DNA of 64,000 nt from Haematobia irritans (lineage: Eukaryota > Arthropoda > Insecta > Diptera > Muscidae), in NCBI RefSeq assembly GCF_050003625.1, contig NC_134398.1, positions 85,003,983 to 85,067,982 of the forward strand, read 5' to 3'. Made by a program: the position numbers and the translations under genes. This document shows, piece by piece, positions 41,590-52,748 of this stretch. Position 1 is the stretch's first letter, and every line of letters starts with the position of its first letter. The notes beneath the pieces were generated by a model, which worked only from the letters and a program-made list of their open reading frames with translations, did no database searches and had not been told where the DNA came from.

Positions 41590-42825
41590 ATCTGGTAGCT
41601 AGGCACTGAGATGAAATCTCAAAAAAACTTACCTCAGTCAATCTCTCTCTCTCCCTCACAAACACACGCAAATGTCATAGAGCAATGTTGGGGTTTTGTT
41701 TCGATGTTGCAATTTCCGATACGTCTGTAGGAAAATATCAAATGTTCAGCTGGTTACCAGATTATTGTTTAGCTTTTACTGTTTTTTATTTATTATTTTT
41801 TTTATTTTCCAGTTTTCTTTACTTTTGAATTATGTCGCAATATACTTTTATCCCCTTTTAGGCTGTTCCATATTTCACTATTTTTCTCTTTTATATTTTT
41901 CGCTTATTTCTTTCAATTTCACAATAATCACTTTTGCTCTTCTTCGAAAATCTTTATTGATTTAACTTTTTCATATAGTAGTTCATGCCAAGGGAATGAA
42001 GAACATGCGGATATCCGTATTTTTTTCTTAACTTTATTTTTACAAAAAGCACTGTAAAGAAACAAAACGAAACAATAAATGCAGATATTAGTAAAAGAGA
42101 ATTGAAACATCTAAGAACAATGATTTATTTTTCTGTAATGCCTCCACGGCACACACGAGTAAATGTATGTTCCAAAAAATACATTTCTCTAATATACCCA
42201 TTATACCCCCTATTTCGCCCCTTTTTTATATCGTGATGTCTGCATATGTAAGCAGTTTTTGATATGTGGGGTAAGTGGTAAGTAGCACAAAGAAGCACTT
42301 CATGTTGTCGACTTTGTTTTGGTTTTTAATTCCGTGTTAGCCATTAACCAGCCACCAAATCAGCCCCCACACCATCGTCGAATCTTAGAAGAAAATAACT
42401 GTCAAAAATATAAGTAGACGTCACACACACACATACACAGAAAAACACTACTAACAACCAGCGTGCAAGCCATGCTAACAGTCATCCAACCAACCGCCTG
42501 TTTTAGACCAGTCCAAAAACCAGACTTCCAGCCAGCAACCTTTCCGCAAACATTAATAACGAGTAAACCTTGTTCAATTCAACAAAAGTAAGCGTTTTTT
42601 GTCTTTATTTCTATTTCTATTTTTGTTTTTTTTTTTTTGCTAACAACAATACAAACATCTGATAGCCAAGCAAGGGAACGAACCCATACTGGGGGCATTG
42701 AATACAAAAGGCCTTTGAAAGCAAATGTCTGTTTTTAGAATATTTTCGTATCAAATACCGATAACCCAGCAAAAAATACTTCAGCAGTACGAGTTTAGTT
42801 GCGCTTTTTGGTATACAATAAAGTA
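41590..42825. other. no gene recognised
   Basis: Contains CT and CA microsatellites (41640-41670, 42423-42440), T-rich tracts and short false frames. A stretch at 42340-42560 is less AT-rich (CCAGCCACCAAATCAGCCCC). Could be intron; no splice or coding pattern seen. Confidence 0.35.
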
Positions 42826-42828
42826 GGC

Positions 42829-42938
42829 AGTGCATTCACACTGCATGAATCGGTGGCAATAACGTAAACGAGTAATCTAACTAGTTTATGATCATTCGTT
42901 TACGTTATTGCAACCAATTGATGCAGTATAGATGCATG
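42829..42938. repeat. imperfect inverted repeat, arms of about 45 bp
   Basis: The core arms GCAATAACGTAAACGA (42856-42871) and TCGTTTACGTTATTGC (42896-42911) are perfectly complementary over 16 bp, with a 24-base loop. Complementarity continues outward with a few mismatches (ACTGCATGAATCGGTG against CAACCAATTGATGCAGT). Could be a tiny palindromic MITE or a hairpin-forming transcript. Confidence 0.6.
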
Positions 42939-42989
42939 AAAGGTAGTGCTGTTTTCCTTCAAGCAAACAATGCTATACTCAAGATTATA

Positions 42990-43923
42990 TAGGGTGATTT
43001 GTTAAGAGCTTGATAACTTTTTTTTTTTAAAAAAACGCATAAAATTTGCAAAATCTCATCGGTTCTTTATTTGAAACGTTAGATTGGTCCATGACATTTA
43101 CTTTTTGAAGATAATTTCATTTAAATGTTGACCGCGGCTGCGTCTTAGGTGGTCCATTCGGAAAGTCCAATTTTGGGCAACTTTTTCGAGCATTTCGGCC
43201 GGAATAGCCCGAATTTCTTCGGAAATGTTGTCTTCCAAAGCTGGAATAGTTGCTGGCTTATTTCTGTAGACTTTAGACTTGACGTAGCCCCACAAAAAAT
43301 AGTCTAAAGGCGTCAAATCGCATGATCTTGGTGGCCAACTTACCGGTCCATTTCTTGAGATGAATTGTTCTCCGAAGTTTTCCCTCAAAATGGCCATAGA
43401 ATCGCGAGCTGTGTGGCATGTAGCGCCATCTTGTTGAAACCACATGTCAACCAAGTTCAGTTCTTCCATTTTTGGCAACAAAAAGTTTGTTAGCATCGAA
43501 CGATAGCGATCGCCATTCACCGTAACGTTGCGTCCAACAGCATCTTTGAAAAAATACGGTCCAATGATTCCACCAGCGTACAAACCACACCAAACAGTGC
43601 ATTTTTCAGGATGCATGGGCAGTTCTTGAACGGCTTCTGGTTGCTCTTCACTCCAAATGCGGCAATTTTGCTTATTTACGTAGCCATTCAACCAGAAATG
43701 AGCCTCATCGCTGAACAAAATTTGTCGATAAAAAAGCGGATTTTCTGCCACTGATTTTGGTAATAAAATTCAATGATTTGCAAGCGTTGCTCGTTAATAA
43801 GTCTATTCATGATGAAATGTCAAAGCATACTGAGCATCTTTCTCTTTGACACCATGTCTGAAATCCCACGTGATCTGTCAAATACTAATGCATGAAAATC
43901 CTAACCTCAAAAGAATCACCCTT
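42990..43923 (-). mobile_element. DD41D mariner, internally deleted, copy 1
   Basis: About 934 bp between TA dinucleotides, tips TAGGGTGATTTGTTAAG (left as written) and AAGAATCACCCTT. Nearly identical, in opposite orientation, to 52749-53681. The differences I see are the length of the T/A runs near one end, the tip base, and a substitution in the leader (TTAATAAG for TTAGTAAG). Internally deleted at the same junction, so non-autonomous. Confidence 0.9.
43098..43810 (-). pseudogene. DD41D mariner transposase with internal deletion, copy 1
   Basis: The natural start codon is at 43810-43808 (MNRL..EQRLQIIEFYY), but after about 20 codons the frame shifts at a deletion that removed the rest of the DNA-binding region. 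The catalytic half stays open from 43751 to 43098 (217 codons): FSDEAHFWLNG, FQQDGATCHTA, and SCDLTPLDYFLWGY with the third Asp 41 residues after the second. DD41D defines the rosa-type group, known from tephritid flies. It could make only a truncated protein lacking DNA-binding domains. Confidence 0.88.
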
Positions 43924-44044
43924 TATATCACTTCTGAGCAATATTTATATTAAAATGAGCAATTATATCAGCGCTATGTAGAAGCTGCTCTAAATCGGGA
44001 CATCGCCCACACAAATCAGCGCTGATTCGGTTGTTTTGTAAGGA

Positions 44045-44570
44045 CACTCCAAAAAAAAGTGAACTCTCTATTTCACTAAAGCCAATTTAACTTTATATTA
44101 GTTCATGGAATTATTACATATGGAGAAAGTTTCCTTTACTCTAATATTTTTTGCGTACGTTAGTTAAATGAACTAAAAAACGGAAAAAAATTATACATAA
44201 ATGAAGTAAAAATATTTACTAACATAATTTCGTACTTCTCACAAAATAGTTTATTATTTCACTAAATTTGTAAATTTTACTACAAATGTATCCATCATGA
44301 ACTTCGTATATCACTAAAGACATTCTTGCAATTTTGAACTCCAATTTTTTCTTTCAAACTACAATTTTTTTTCACTTGTTAAAGAAAAAAATTAATTATA
44401 TCCAATAAATTTTCTTGAATTTGTTGAAAATTGTTTACTTACTTTTGTGATATCGGCGTGATGTCAGCGTTTATAATAAGGTTTAGTTAAAATTTTCAAA
44501 AAAAAAAATTAAAAATTTTCTAAAATTAACTACATGTTTTCTTACTGGTGGGTTCACTGTTTTTTCAGTG
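44045..44570 (-). repeat. TIR-3 element, reverse, left member of an inverted pair
   Basis: CACTCCAAAAAAAAGTGAAC to GTTCACTGTTTTTTCAGTG. About 526 bp, full-length layout. It faces the next copy, 100 bp away, in the opposite orientation. Confidence 0.75.
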
Positions 44571-44670
44571 CAGTCGGTACCGCCTCTCTCCCTTACAATC
44601 CTGTTGAAATAGTGCTCCATTTTTTGCTGGGAATTACATTATGTATAAAATTTAAATTCAATTTTATTTA

Positions 44671-45186
44671 CACTGAAAAAACAGTGAACCCACCAGGAAA
44701 GATAACTTTCGATTAATTTTAGAAAATTTGGAACTTTTTAAGAAAAATTTAACTAAACGGTATTACAAGCGCTGGCATCACTCCGATATGGCAAAAATAA
44801 GTAAATATTTTTCGACAAATTCAAGAAAATTTATTAGACATAACTAAATTTTTTCAGTAGTTAAAGAAAATTTTGTAGTTTTAAGAGAAATCTTGGAGTT
44901 CAAAATTGCAAGAATGTCTTTAGTGACATACGAAGTTCACGATGGACACATTTTTGGTAAAATTTACAAATTTAAAGAAATAATAAACTATTTTGTAAGA
45001 AATACGAAATTAGGAAATCTTTATGCTTTATTTGTGTATAACTTTTTCCCATTTTTTAGTTCATTTAACTAACATACGCAAAAAATTATTTGACTAAAAT
45101 AAACTTTTTCCAACATAATGATTCTATGAACTAATATAAAGTTAATATGGCTTTAGTGAAATAGAGAGTTCACTTTTTTTTGAGTG
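44671..45186 (+). repeat. TIR-3 element, right member of an inverted pair
   Basis: CACTGAAAAAACAGTGAACC to GTTCACTTTTTTTTGAGTG, TA on both sides, 516 bp. With 44045-44570 it makes inverted arms of about 0.5 kb. Confidence 0.78.
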
Positions 45187-45760
45187 TACATTAGTTGATA
45201 CTTGTTCGTCTAATACGGCCTATAGGAAATGACATATTTACTGTCTTTTCCAGATCCAATCGTATTAAATGTATGTGAAAATAAATTATAATCACCCAGA
45301 AAAAAGTGACCACTTCTTTTAGTTAAAATTAACTCATTGTGAAGAAAGTTGAACTTCGTATAGCGCCAAAGACATTTTTTTGTTTGTTTGAACGATGTGA
45401 TTTTCATAGAAATCAGGTAGAATGTATTCCATATATAAGTTAACATTTTCCTATATTTACGTACCGCTATACTACAGAATGAAAAAATTTAACTGAATTG
45501 AATTCATATATGGAATGATTTTATTGAACTTTTTTCATTCATTTGGACAAATCTTACATATTTGTGGTAAACCTTTTACTTCAAAATTAGAACTGCTTAC
45601 CTTCGTTTTTAAATACAGTTTTAATTATTTATATAGGCAGTTTTCCTTCAATAAAGACATGTTTTATTAATATATTAAATATATTTATTAAAAATTAACA
45701 GCATCGACTGGCCTTGAAATATTAGTTTATTATTCCACTATTTCCAATTTCTATGTAACA
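45187..45760. other. no gene; one diverged TIR-3-type piece
   Basis: AT-rich. 45293-45400 resembles the 26116 subfamily (CACCCAGAAAAAAGTGACC, GAACTTCGTATAGCGCC). Nothing else recognised. Confidence 0.35.
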
Positions 45761-45761
45761 G

Positions 45762-45869
45762 GTTGGCTGATAAGTCCCCGATCTAACAAAGAAAAACACA
45801 TTTTTTGGTCAAAATTCGTTTTTATTATTCAACATAGTTCCCTTCAAGAGCGATACAACGATTATGTTA
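45762..45869. mobile_element. mariner terminal fragment
   Basis: GGTTGGCTGATAAGTCCCCG followed by ATCTAACAAAGAAAAACAC and CAACATAGTTCCCTTCAAG. I recognise the first words as a mariner end common in insects, followed by the 3' end of its transposase region. It stops abruptly near 45869 and no partner end is present. Confidence 0.65.
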
Positions 45870-46010
45870 TACCTCATATATAATAAATATTTACTCGACG
45901 TGTACCATAAATGATTATTAACTCAATTTGTCTGGTATGAAATCTAAGGACCGTTTGCACTGAATGAAGACTTCAATTTATTAATAAATTATGCTAAAAA
46001 GTCATAAATT

Positions 46011-46148
46011 TAACGATTTCAAATTAGTTTTTCGAGATCCCAAAAAAATCCCGGGATTCAAAATAAAAAATCCCGGCATTCGGGATTAATTCCGTCCCGA
46101 AAATCGCGGGATTTCGGGACGGGATTTATCCCGGGTGACAGCCCTAAT
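46011..46148. mobile_element. hAT-like end, CCCGGGATT-rich
   Basis: Repeated TCCCGGGATT, TCCCGGCATTCGGGATT and GGGACGGGATTTATCCCGG, ending GGGTGACAGCCCTAA. The reverse reading TAGGGCTGTCACCCGGGAT is like a hAT tip. The other end was not identified. Confidence 0.4.
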
Positions 46149-46289
46149 CTGGTTATAAAAACACAACACGAGCGATTCCTATATGTCAAATATGGAACTA
46201 AAGTTACATTCAGGTCTGCTCTGGCATGTTCGACGTGTTTCTATTGAAATGTGGACAAAACGGCGTTTTCATCTAACCCTTGCTACCAG

Positions 46290-46660
46290 AATAAAGTTTT
46301 CTTGGAGTCGAGTCTGAATTTGGAAATTTAAGGTGTCGTTAACACGTTTTTAAAGACTTTGATAGCTCATGAAGAAAAGGCTGAAAAAAACGAATAAATT
46401 CAAAATCTTTGGAAACCGGCATGTTGTTTTTCAGTGTATGCAAGAAAATACTTTTATGACACAATTCTTTTTTAAATTTGAGTTTTGAGTTCGTTTTTAA
46501 GCTGTTTTCTTGTTCATGTACTATCAAAGTCCTTTAAAATGTGTTATCAGCAACGTAAAATTTTTCTTCATGATAAGATACCGATTTTTAAGTCGAATCT
46601 CTCTAACTATAAGGACTTTTGAACAAGGGGAATAAAGGGAAAACTCAGGGTATGGCAATT
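46290..46660 (-). repeat. TIR-4 pieces, rearranged
   Basis: 'GAGTCTGAATTTGGAAATTT', 'TGAATAAATT..ATCTTTGG' style words and TTTTTCAGTGTA around 46430 are TIR-4 parts in both orientations. It is either two fragments end to end or one broken by inversion. Confidence 0.4.
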
Positions 46661-47138
46661 TAATAATGTTATCAAATCGAGTGTATAAATAGGAGAAAGA
46701 CTAGTATTTTATGTCACAAAGAAATCTCATTCGCAAATTAGACCAAATATTTTTTATAGTTACTACAAATTAAAAAAAAAGAAGAATATCTTTGTTTGGT
46801 TTCATCTGTCGCTGCCATTTTGCCAAATTGTTGCCTGTCAACCAATGCAGATAATTGGGTTATACCACATGTTCTAGTTGTCATGAGTATTAGGAAAACC
46901 TTTATTAAAGGCATACAGTGTCGTAGAAAATGTAAAAAATGAAAGACATGAAAGCGATTCCCACCAGGAAGAAAACTTTTGGTTAATCTTAGAAAATTTT
47001 GAATATTTTTAGAAAATTTTAACTGAACAGTATTACAAACGCTGGCATAACCCAGATATCACAAAAATAAGTAAATATTTTTCGACAAATTCAATTAAAT
47101 TTATTAGACATAATTAATTTTTTTCACTTCCCAGCAAA

Positions 47139-47476
47139 GGTTAGGTTAGGTGGCAGCCCGACGTATCAGGCTCACTTAGACTATTCAGTCCATTGTGATA
47201 CCACATTGGTGAACTTCTCTCTTATTACTGAGTGCTGCCCGATTCCATGTTAAGCTCAATGACAAGGGACCTCCTTTTTATAACCGAGTCCGAACGGCGT
47301 TCCACATTGCAGTGAAACCACTTAGAGAAGCTTGAAACCCTCAGAAATGTCACCAGCATTACTGAGGTGGGATAATCCACCGCTGAAAAACTTTTTGGTG
47401 TTCGGCCGAAGCAGGAATCGAACCCACGACCTTGTGTATGCAAGGCGGGCATGCTAACCATTGCACCATGGTGGCT
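47139..47476 (-). repeat. tRNA-headed SINE, near full length
   Basis: On the minus strand the head is GGGAGCCACCATGGTGC with A box TGGTTAGCATG and B box GGTTCGATTCC. The body follows (GGAACGCCGTTCGGACTCGG), then the tail CTAACCTAACC. CCCAGCAAA stands on both sides (47130-47138, 47477-47485), the target duplication made by a LINE-type integration. The 115-codon frame overlapping it is SINE sequence. Pol III transcription is expected for such elements; mobility would need a partner LINE. Confidence 0.85.
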
Positions 47477-47751
47477 CCCAGCAAAAAAAGAGCTTCCAAA
47501 AAAGTAGTTTATATCCCCAATCTGTGGTCCGGAAGTAGTGCAAACTTGGATCATCTCCAATGAATCGTACATGGGCTTGTCATAGGACGGAAGTACTCCC
47601 TTTTTGGATCCTTTGCATTGCTTTAGAAGTTGTGCCCTGGAAGTTAATTTGAATGAAGAAATTTAAAAAGCGAAAAAAAAAAAATTTTAACCAATTTCAT
47701 TTTATTTCAACCATATTTTTATCTAATTTTTTACAATTTGAAAAACTTTTT

Positions 47752-47830
47752 CGCTTCGACCAGGGGTTGAACCTGGGTTTGATGGCACCATAACAGAACG
47801 CCTTAGCACACTCAGCCACAAACGCCATCG
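47752..47830 (-). repeat. tRNA-Leu/Ser-like module
   Basis: Minus strand: GTGGCTGAGTGTGCTAAGGCG has the D-arm/A-box form of class II tRNAs, and CCAGGTTCAACCCCTGG is a perfect 5-bp T-arm with a 7-base loop and B box. The acceptor stem is not clear, so it is a tRNA-derived relic rather than a tRNA gene. Confidence 0.55.
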
Positions 47831-48855
47831 AAAGGTTAATTCAAATGTTTGTGATATGATCGTAATACGACACCAAGGAATAACATTCTAATTGCTTCTC
47901 GACATGTTCTTTATTAGTATGAACGAAAAAATAAGAAACGCACGTTCAAATCTCACCAGCGGCAAATTTTTTATCAAATATTTTTCTAAAAAATATTTTT
48001 TATATTATGCATCGTTTTTATTATTTTTTTTTTTTTGGCATATATTGTCGTATAAATATATTTTTTTCTATTAAAAATCAACAAAAAATTAAAAATTCTC
48101 GTAATTTGCAAAAGCTTCTCAAAAGAACTTCCATGGAAGCAAAAAAAGTCAAACGGCATAGGTTCAAATCCCATCGGGGATGAAATTTATTTTTTGTTTA
48201 TTATTATTTTTTTTTTACTTTTTTATTAATTTTCTATTTTTTTTTTATTAATTTTCTATTTTTTTTTTTTTTTTTTGTAAAATTAATTGTTAAAAATTTG
48301 CACTTAAAATAGGTTTTCTAATACTTGTCCAAAAGGACTGCATCGGGAGTGGAAAAAAAATCATTGGGGGATCCCATGATGCGCTTTAGAAGAAATGTTT
48401 GTGGACTTGTCCAAAAGGACTGCATCGGAAGTTGAAAAAAAAAATCGTTGGGGGGTTCTGGGATGGGCTTTAAAAGAAATGTTTATATAACAACTTCCAC
48501 AAACAACCCAACTTTTTTTGCTGGGTTCTTAAAGAAAATTTTGTAGTTTGAAGGAAAAAATTGGTGTTCAAAATTCCAAGAATATCTTTAGTGACATACG
48601 AAGGTCATGATGAATCCGTTAGTAGTAAAATTTACAAAATTAAAGAAATAATCAACTATTTTGTGAGAAATACGAATTTATATATATGTATATATTTATG
48701 CTTAATTTGTGTATAATTTTTCCCAGTTTTTTAGTAAATTTAACTAATGTACGTAAAAAATTAAAGGAAACTTTCTCCAAACATAATAATTCCATGAACT
48801 TAAATAAAGTTAAATTGACTTTAGTGAAATAGAGAGTTCACTTTTTTTGAGTGAA

Positions 48856-48930
48856 GCAATATAATCACCTCACACATGTTTCAAGAGCAAAATGTTATTT
48901 TTGGATGGTGACCATGTAACATGCTCAATA
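48856..48930. repeat. TIR-5 left-half fragment
   Basis: 'ATCACCTCACACATGTTTC' to 'GTGACCATGTAACATG', one arm of the fold-back family only. Confidence 0.5.
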
Positions 48931-50084
48931 GAAGTTTACTTGAACCCAAAGATTTTGACTTTCACTTAAGAATTTTGACGTTAATCCCAAGCTGACTTTT
49001 CAAAATAAGGACATATTTAAAGAACCTAACTAACTTTAAATTTGGGCACTATAAAATTGAAATTAGAATACACATCTCTTCACCGATTACTCAACAACCT
49101 TTCCCTTGTCATTGAACGAGTCAGCACTATTGTTATACCGCAGGTGTTGAATTCATCTCGTATCAATGGTTGCTGCCCGATTCCATGTTCATCCACATGA
49201 TATGATGGTGCGATCCATGGTGGAGGGTGGCTAATATTAGGCCTGGCCGAGCTTTCACCTGTATTTATTTGTAAAATTTTATCTTGAGAGTCGCATGTCA
49301 ATACAAATTTGCTTTTCATACAAATCGAATCGCCTTGATGTACATACAAATGTTGTCTATTAATAAATGTTGAAAATCACAAAAATAAATAAAGACAAGA
49401 TATTTCGGCAATAACGATGTGCCCTAATTGACACTGACAAATTGTCGGAGAAATGTTTGATTTCAAGGTGAGTTGACCCGCAGCTATTGCGTATTGGCAC
49501 AATTGTAGTTAAAGCTTAATTTTAATCAATATAGCCGGAATTGTTTTTTTTTTTTAAGAAAAACATAAACTATTTATTTCATTTATAACAAAATCTGGTG
49601 GACTCTTCATTATAAAAAGGTGTGTTCATTGAAAAATGAGCTTACTTTGAAATTACACAGAAAAAAATCCGTAGTTAAACTAACGCTAAATTTTCCACGG
49701 TTTAATGAAATCTTACTTTTTTAGGTATGTCTCAAACGTTTAATGAACTAAACGTGGGTATAAAGTTCAATGAGGTAGTTTATTCTTCCTATAAAACAGT
49801 TTACTTTTTTCGGTGTAATGAGTTATGTCTCTTTTAGATAAAAATTAAACTGCTCGTTGGTAGATGAACGGACAACAAAATTATTTTTTTTTTCATATAT
49901 TCCGGTGCAAAAAATATGTATTTGGGGTTAATTTTTAACGCGATATTTTTAAGTTAAAACTTATAATGTTCATAAATTACTTTGAAATGTTTGGGAGACA
50001 TATGTTAATATCTTAAAATATATTACGTTTAGGACATCAAATGTTCATAAATATAATATGTGTACATGTAAACATACACGCAAA
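48931..50084. other. no gene; degraded repeats
   Basis: A diverged reverse SINE piece at about 49125-49235 (TGCTGCCCGATTCCATG) and a CACAGAAAAAAATCCG-type repeat at 49660-49820 whose relative is at 59842-60000. The 89-codon frame at 49080-49349 overlaps the SINE piece. Otherwise AT-rich, nothing seen. Confidence 0.4.
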
Positions 50085-50086
50085 GA

Positions 50087-50985
50087 AAAAAAACGTTTGG
50101 AAAACGTGTATCGAAAACGTTTTTCTGTTGTTAGAGTTTTTTGAATTGCTTCGAAAATTTTAAACTTTTATCACCAAAAAAATTCGTTTGTTAAAAAATT
50201 TTTATTTTTTCAATAAAAAAAAGTTATTTTTGAAACAACAACACAGTCCATTTCGTTTATATCAAACACTGTTCTTTTCTGACTTTAGGTCTTTAATAAG
50301 ACACATTTTAAAGTTAAAAATTTAATATACTACAGTGTAATGTTGAACATTTTTTCGGAATCTTCCGAATATATCTGGAATAATGTTAAAAAAAAAATTT
50401 TGGTCGAAGCAGGTATCGAACCCACGACCCTTGACATGCAAGTCGGACGTAGCAACCACTGCTCCACGGTGCCAAACTAAACGTTTGCTTCTGTTAAATA
50501 AACTTTGTTTATTCGGTTCGTGGGCGCCGCAAGCTATGCTATATAAATATAACTTATATGGATATTTATCTATTGATGACCATAACAGGTACATAGCTCA
50601 GTGGTTAGTGTGTTGGCTTACAAAGTGCATGCTCCGCGGTTCGATTCTCCGTCCAGGCGAAAGGTAAACAAATTTTAAAAATTTATAAAATCGTATAATT
50701 TCTTCTACATTGTTGGTATTACAGGAAAAGGTGTTAAGAACTAAAAAACCTCGTGGATGTGAGAAAGATGTGAGGGAAAATGCAATTATCAAGAAAACAA
50801 TGTTTTTTTTTTTTTTTTTGAGTTTGTCGTTATGAAATTGTTTTTACAGCCTGGAAAAGAATAAACGTTTATCACAAAAAGTATATACTTTTCTTCCAAA
50901 TACACCTCCTTACAGCGAAAAGCAAATGAGAAACGTTTGTTTATCTAAAATTTCGTTTGGGAGGAAAGAATTATTTTTTTGCGTG
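50087..50985 (+). mobile_element. TIR-1 element, intact copy with two divergent tRNA-like modules
   Basis: 899 bp. Tips CACGCAAAGAAAAAAAACG and AAGAATTATTTTTTTGCGTG are inverted repeats, and TA stands on both sides (50085-50086, 50986-50987). Two tRNA-like modules point away from each other: minus strand at 50401-50474 (A-box-like GTGGAGCAGTGGTTGC, B box GGGTTCGATACC) and plus strand at 50588-50660 (A-box TAGCTCAGTGGTTAG, B box GGTTCGATTCTCC). The minus module resembles the SINE head. No protein is coded. The TIRs and TA duplication imply DNA transposition; the modules imply possible pol III transcripts from inside. Confidence 0.8.
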
Positions 50986-51204
50986 TATATATAAAAACAA
51001 GTATATACGGCCGTAAGTTCGGCCAGGCCGAATCTTATGTACCCTCCACCATGGATTGCGTAGGAACTTCTACTAAAGGCTGTCATCCACAATCGAATTA
51101 CTTGGGTTGCGATAACACTTGCCGATGGCAAGGTATCGTAAAACTTTTTAACACTGTCTTCTAAATTGTAAGTTAGTCCATAAGGGGCCGATTAAATACG
51201 TATA

Positions 51205-51660
51205 TAATTCAGTTTGACAAAATTTTCTATAGAAATAAAATTTTGACAAAATTCTCTATAGAAATAAAAACTTGACAAAATTTTCTATAGAAATACAATG
51301 TTGACAAAATTTTCTATGGAAGTAAAATGTTGACAAAATTTTCTATAGCAATAAAATTTTGACAAAATTTTCTATAGAAATAAAATGTTGACAAAATTTT
51401 CTATAGAAATAAAATGTTGACAAAATGTTCTATAGAAATAAAATGTTGACAAAATTGTCTATAGAACTAAAATGTTGACAAAATTTTCTACAGAAATAAA
51501 TTTTTTACAAAATTTTCTATAGAAATAAAATTTTGACAAAATTTTCTATGGAAATAAAATGTTGACAAACATTGCTATAGAAATAAACTTTTTACAAAAC
51601 TTTCTATAGAAATGAAATTTTGACAAAACTTTCTATAGTAATAAAATTTGACAATTTTTA
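51205..51660 (+). repeat. 29-bp tandem repeat, about 16 units
   Basis: Same GACAAAATTTTCTATAGAAA unit as at 16240-16510, with more units and scattered substitutions (AATGTTGAC for AATTTTGAC). Confidence 0.85.
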
Positions 51661-52748
51661 CATGGCTGTTAGAGGCCATATACTAACGAAATGTACCAAA
51701 TTTCAACCGCATCGGATGACATTTGCTCCTCCAAGAGGCTCCGGAGGTCAAATCTGGGGATCGGTTTATATGGGAGCTATATATAATTATGGACCGATAT
51801 GGGCCAATTTTTGCATGCTTGTTAGAGACCGTATACTAACATCAGGTACCCAATTTCAAATGGATCGGATGAATTTTGCCCCTCCAAGAGGCTCCGGAGG
51901 TCAAATCTGGGGATCGGTTTATATGGGAGCTATATATAATTATGGACCGATATGGACCAGTTTTTGCATGGTTGTTAGAGACCATATACTAATACCACGT
52001 ACCAAATTTCAATCGGGTAGGATGAAGTTTGCTCCTCCAAGAGGCTCCGGAGGTCAAATCTGGGGATCGGTTTATATGGGAGCTATATATATTTATGGAC
52101 CGATATGGACCAATTTTTGCATGGTTGTTAGAGACCGTATACTTAGACCACGTACCAAATTTCAACCGGATCGGATGAATTTTGCTGCTCCGGAAGGCTC
52201 CGCAAGCCAAATTTGGGGATCCGTTTATATTGGGGCTATATGTAAAAGTGGACCTATATGGCCCAATTTCAATACCATCCGACCTACATGAATAACAACT
52301 ACTTGTGCCAAGTTTCAAGTCGATAGCTAGTTTCGTTCGGAAGTTAGCGTGATTTCCACAGACGGACGGACAGCCGGACAGACGGACGGACATGCTTAGA
52401 TCGACTCAGAATTTCACCACGACCCAGAATATATATACTTTATGGGGTCTTAGAGCAATATTTCGATGTGTTACAAACGGAATGACAAAGTTAATACACG
52501 CAAAGAAAAAAAACGTTTGGAAAACGTGTACCGAAAACGTTTTTCTTTTGTTAGAGTTTTTTGAATTGCTTCGAAAATTTTAAACTTTTATCACCAAAAA
52601 AATTCGTTTGTTACAAAGTTTTTATTTTTTCAATAAAAAAAGTTATTTTTGAAACAACAACAGAGTCCATTTCGTTTATATCAAACACTGTTCTTTTCTG
52701 ACTTTTGGTCTTTAATAAAACACATTTTACAGTTCAAAATTTAATATA

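Larger units (their letters stand above)
47130..48525. mobile_element. CCCAGCAAA-ended element with tRNA-like parts
   Basis: The tips CCCAGCAAA(AAAAAGAG) and CTTTTTTTGCTGGG are inverted repeats. A SINE sits directly behind the left tip. Inside are GGAAGT/ACTTCC-rich sequence, a tRNA-like module at 47752-47830, a long T-rich array at 48190-48280 and a direct repeat (TGTCCAAAAGGACTGCATCGG at about 48326 and 48408). No protein coded. Class unknown. Confidence 0.5.
46958..48853 (+). repeat. TIR-3 element split by the CCCAGCAAA element
   Basis: Left half 46958-47129 (CCCACCAGGAAGAAAAC to TTTTTTTCACTT) and right half 48526-48853 (CTTAAAGAAAATTTTGTAG to TTCACTTTTTTTGAGTG) join into one TIR-3 copy, separated by the insertion below. 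Confidence 0.7.

Noticed and set aside
50588..50660. genuine tRNA gene
   Set aside because: A and B boxes are present, but the acceptor stem and T-stem do not pair properly, and the same module recurs in every TIR-1 copy.
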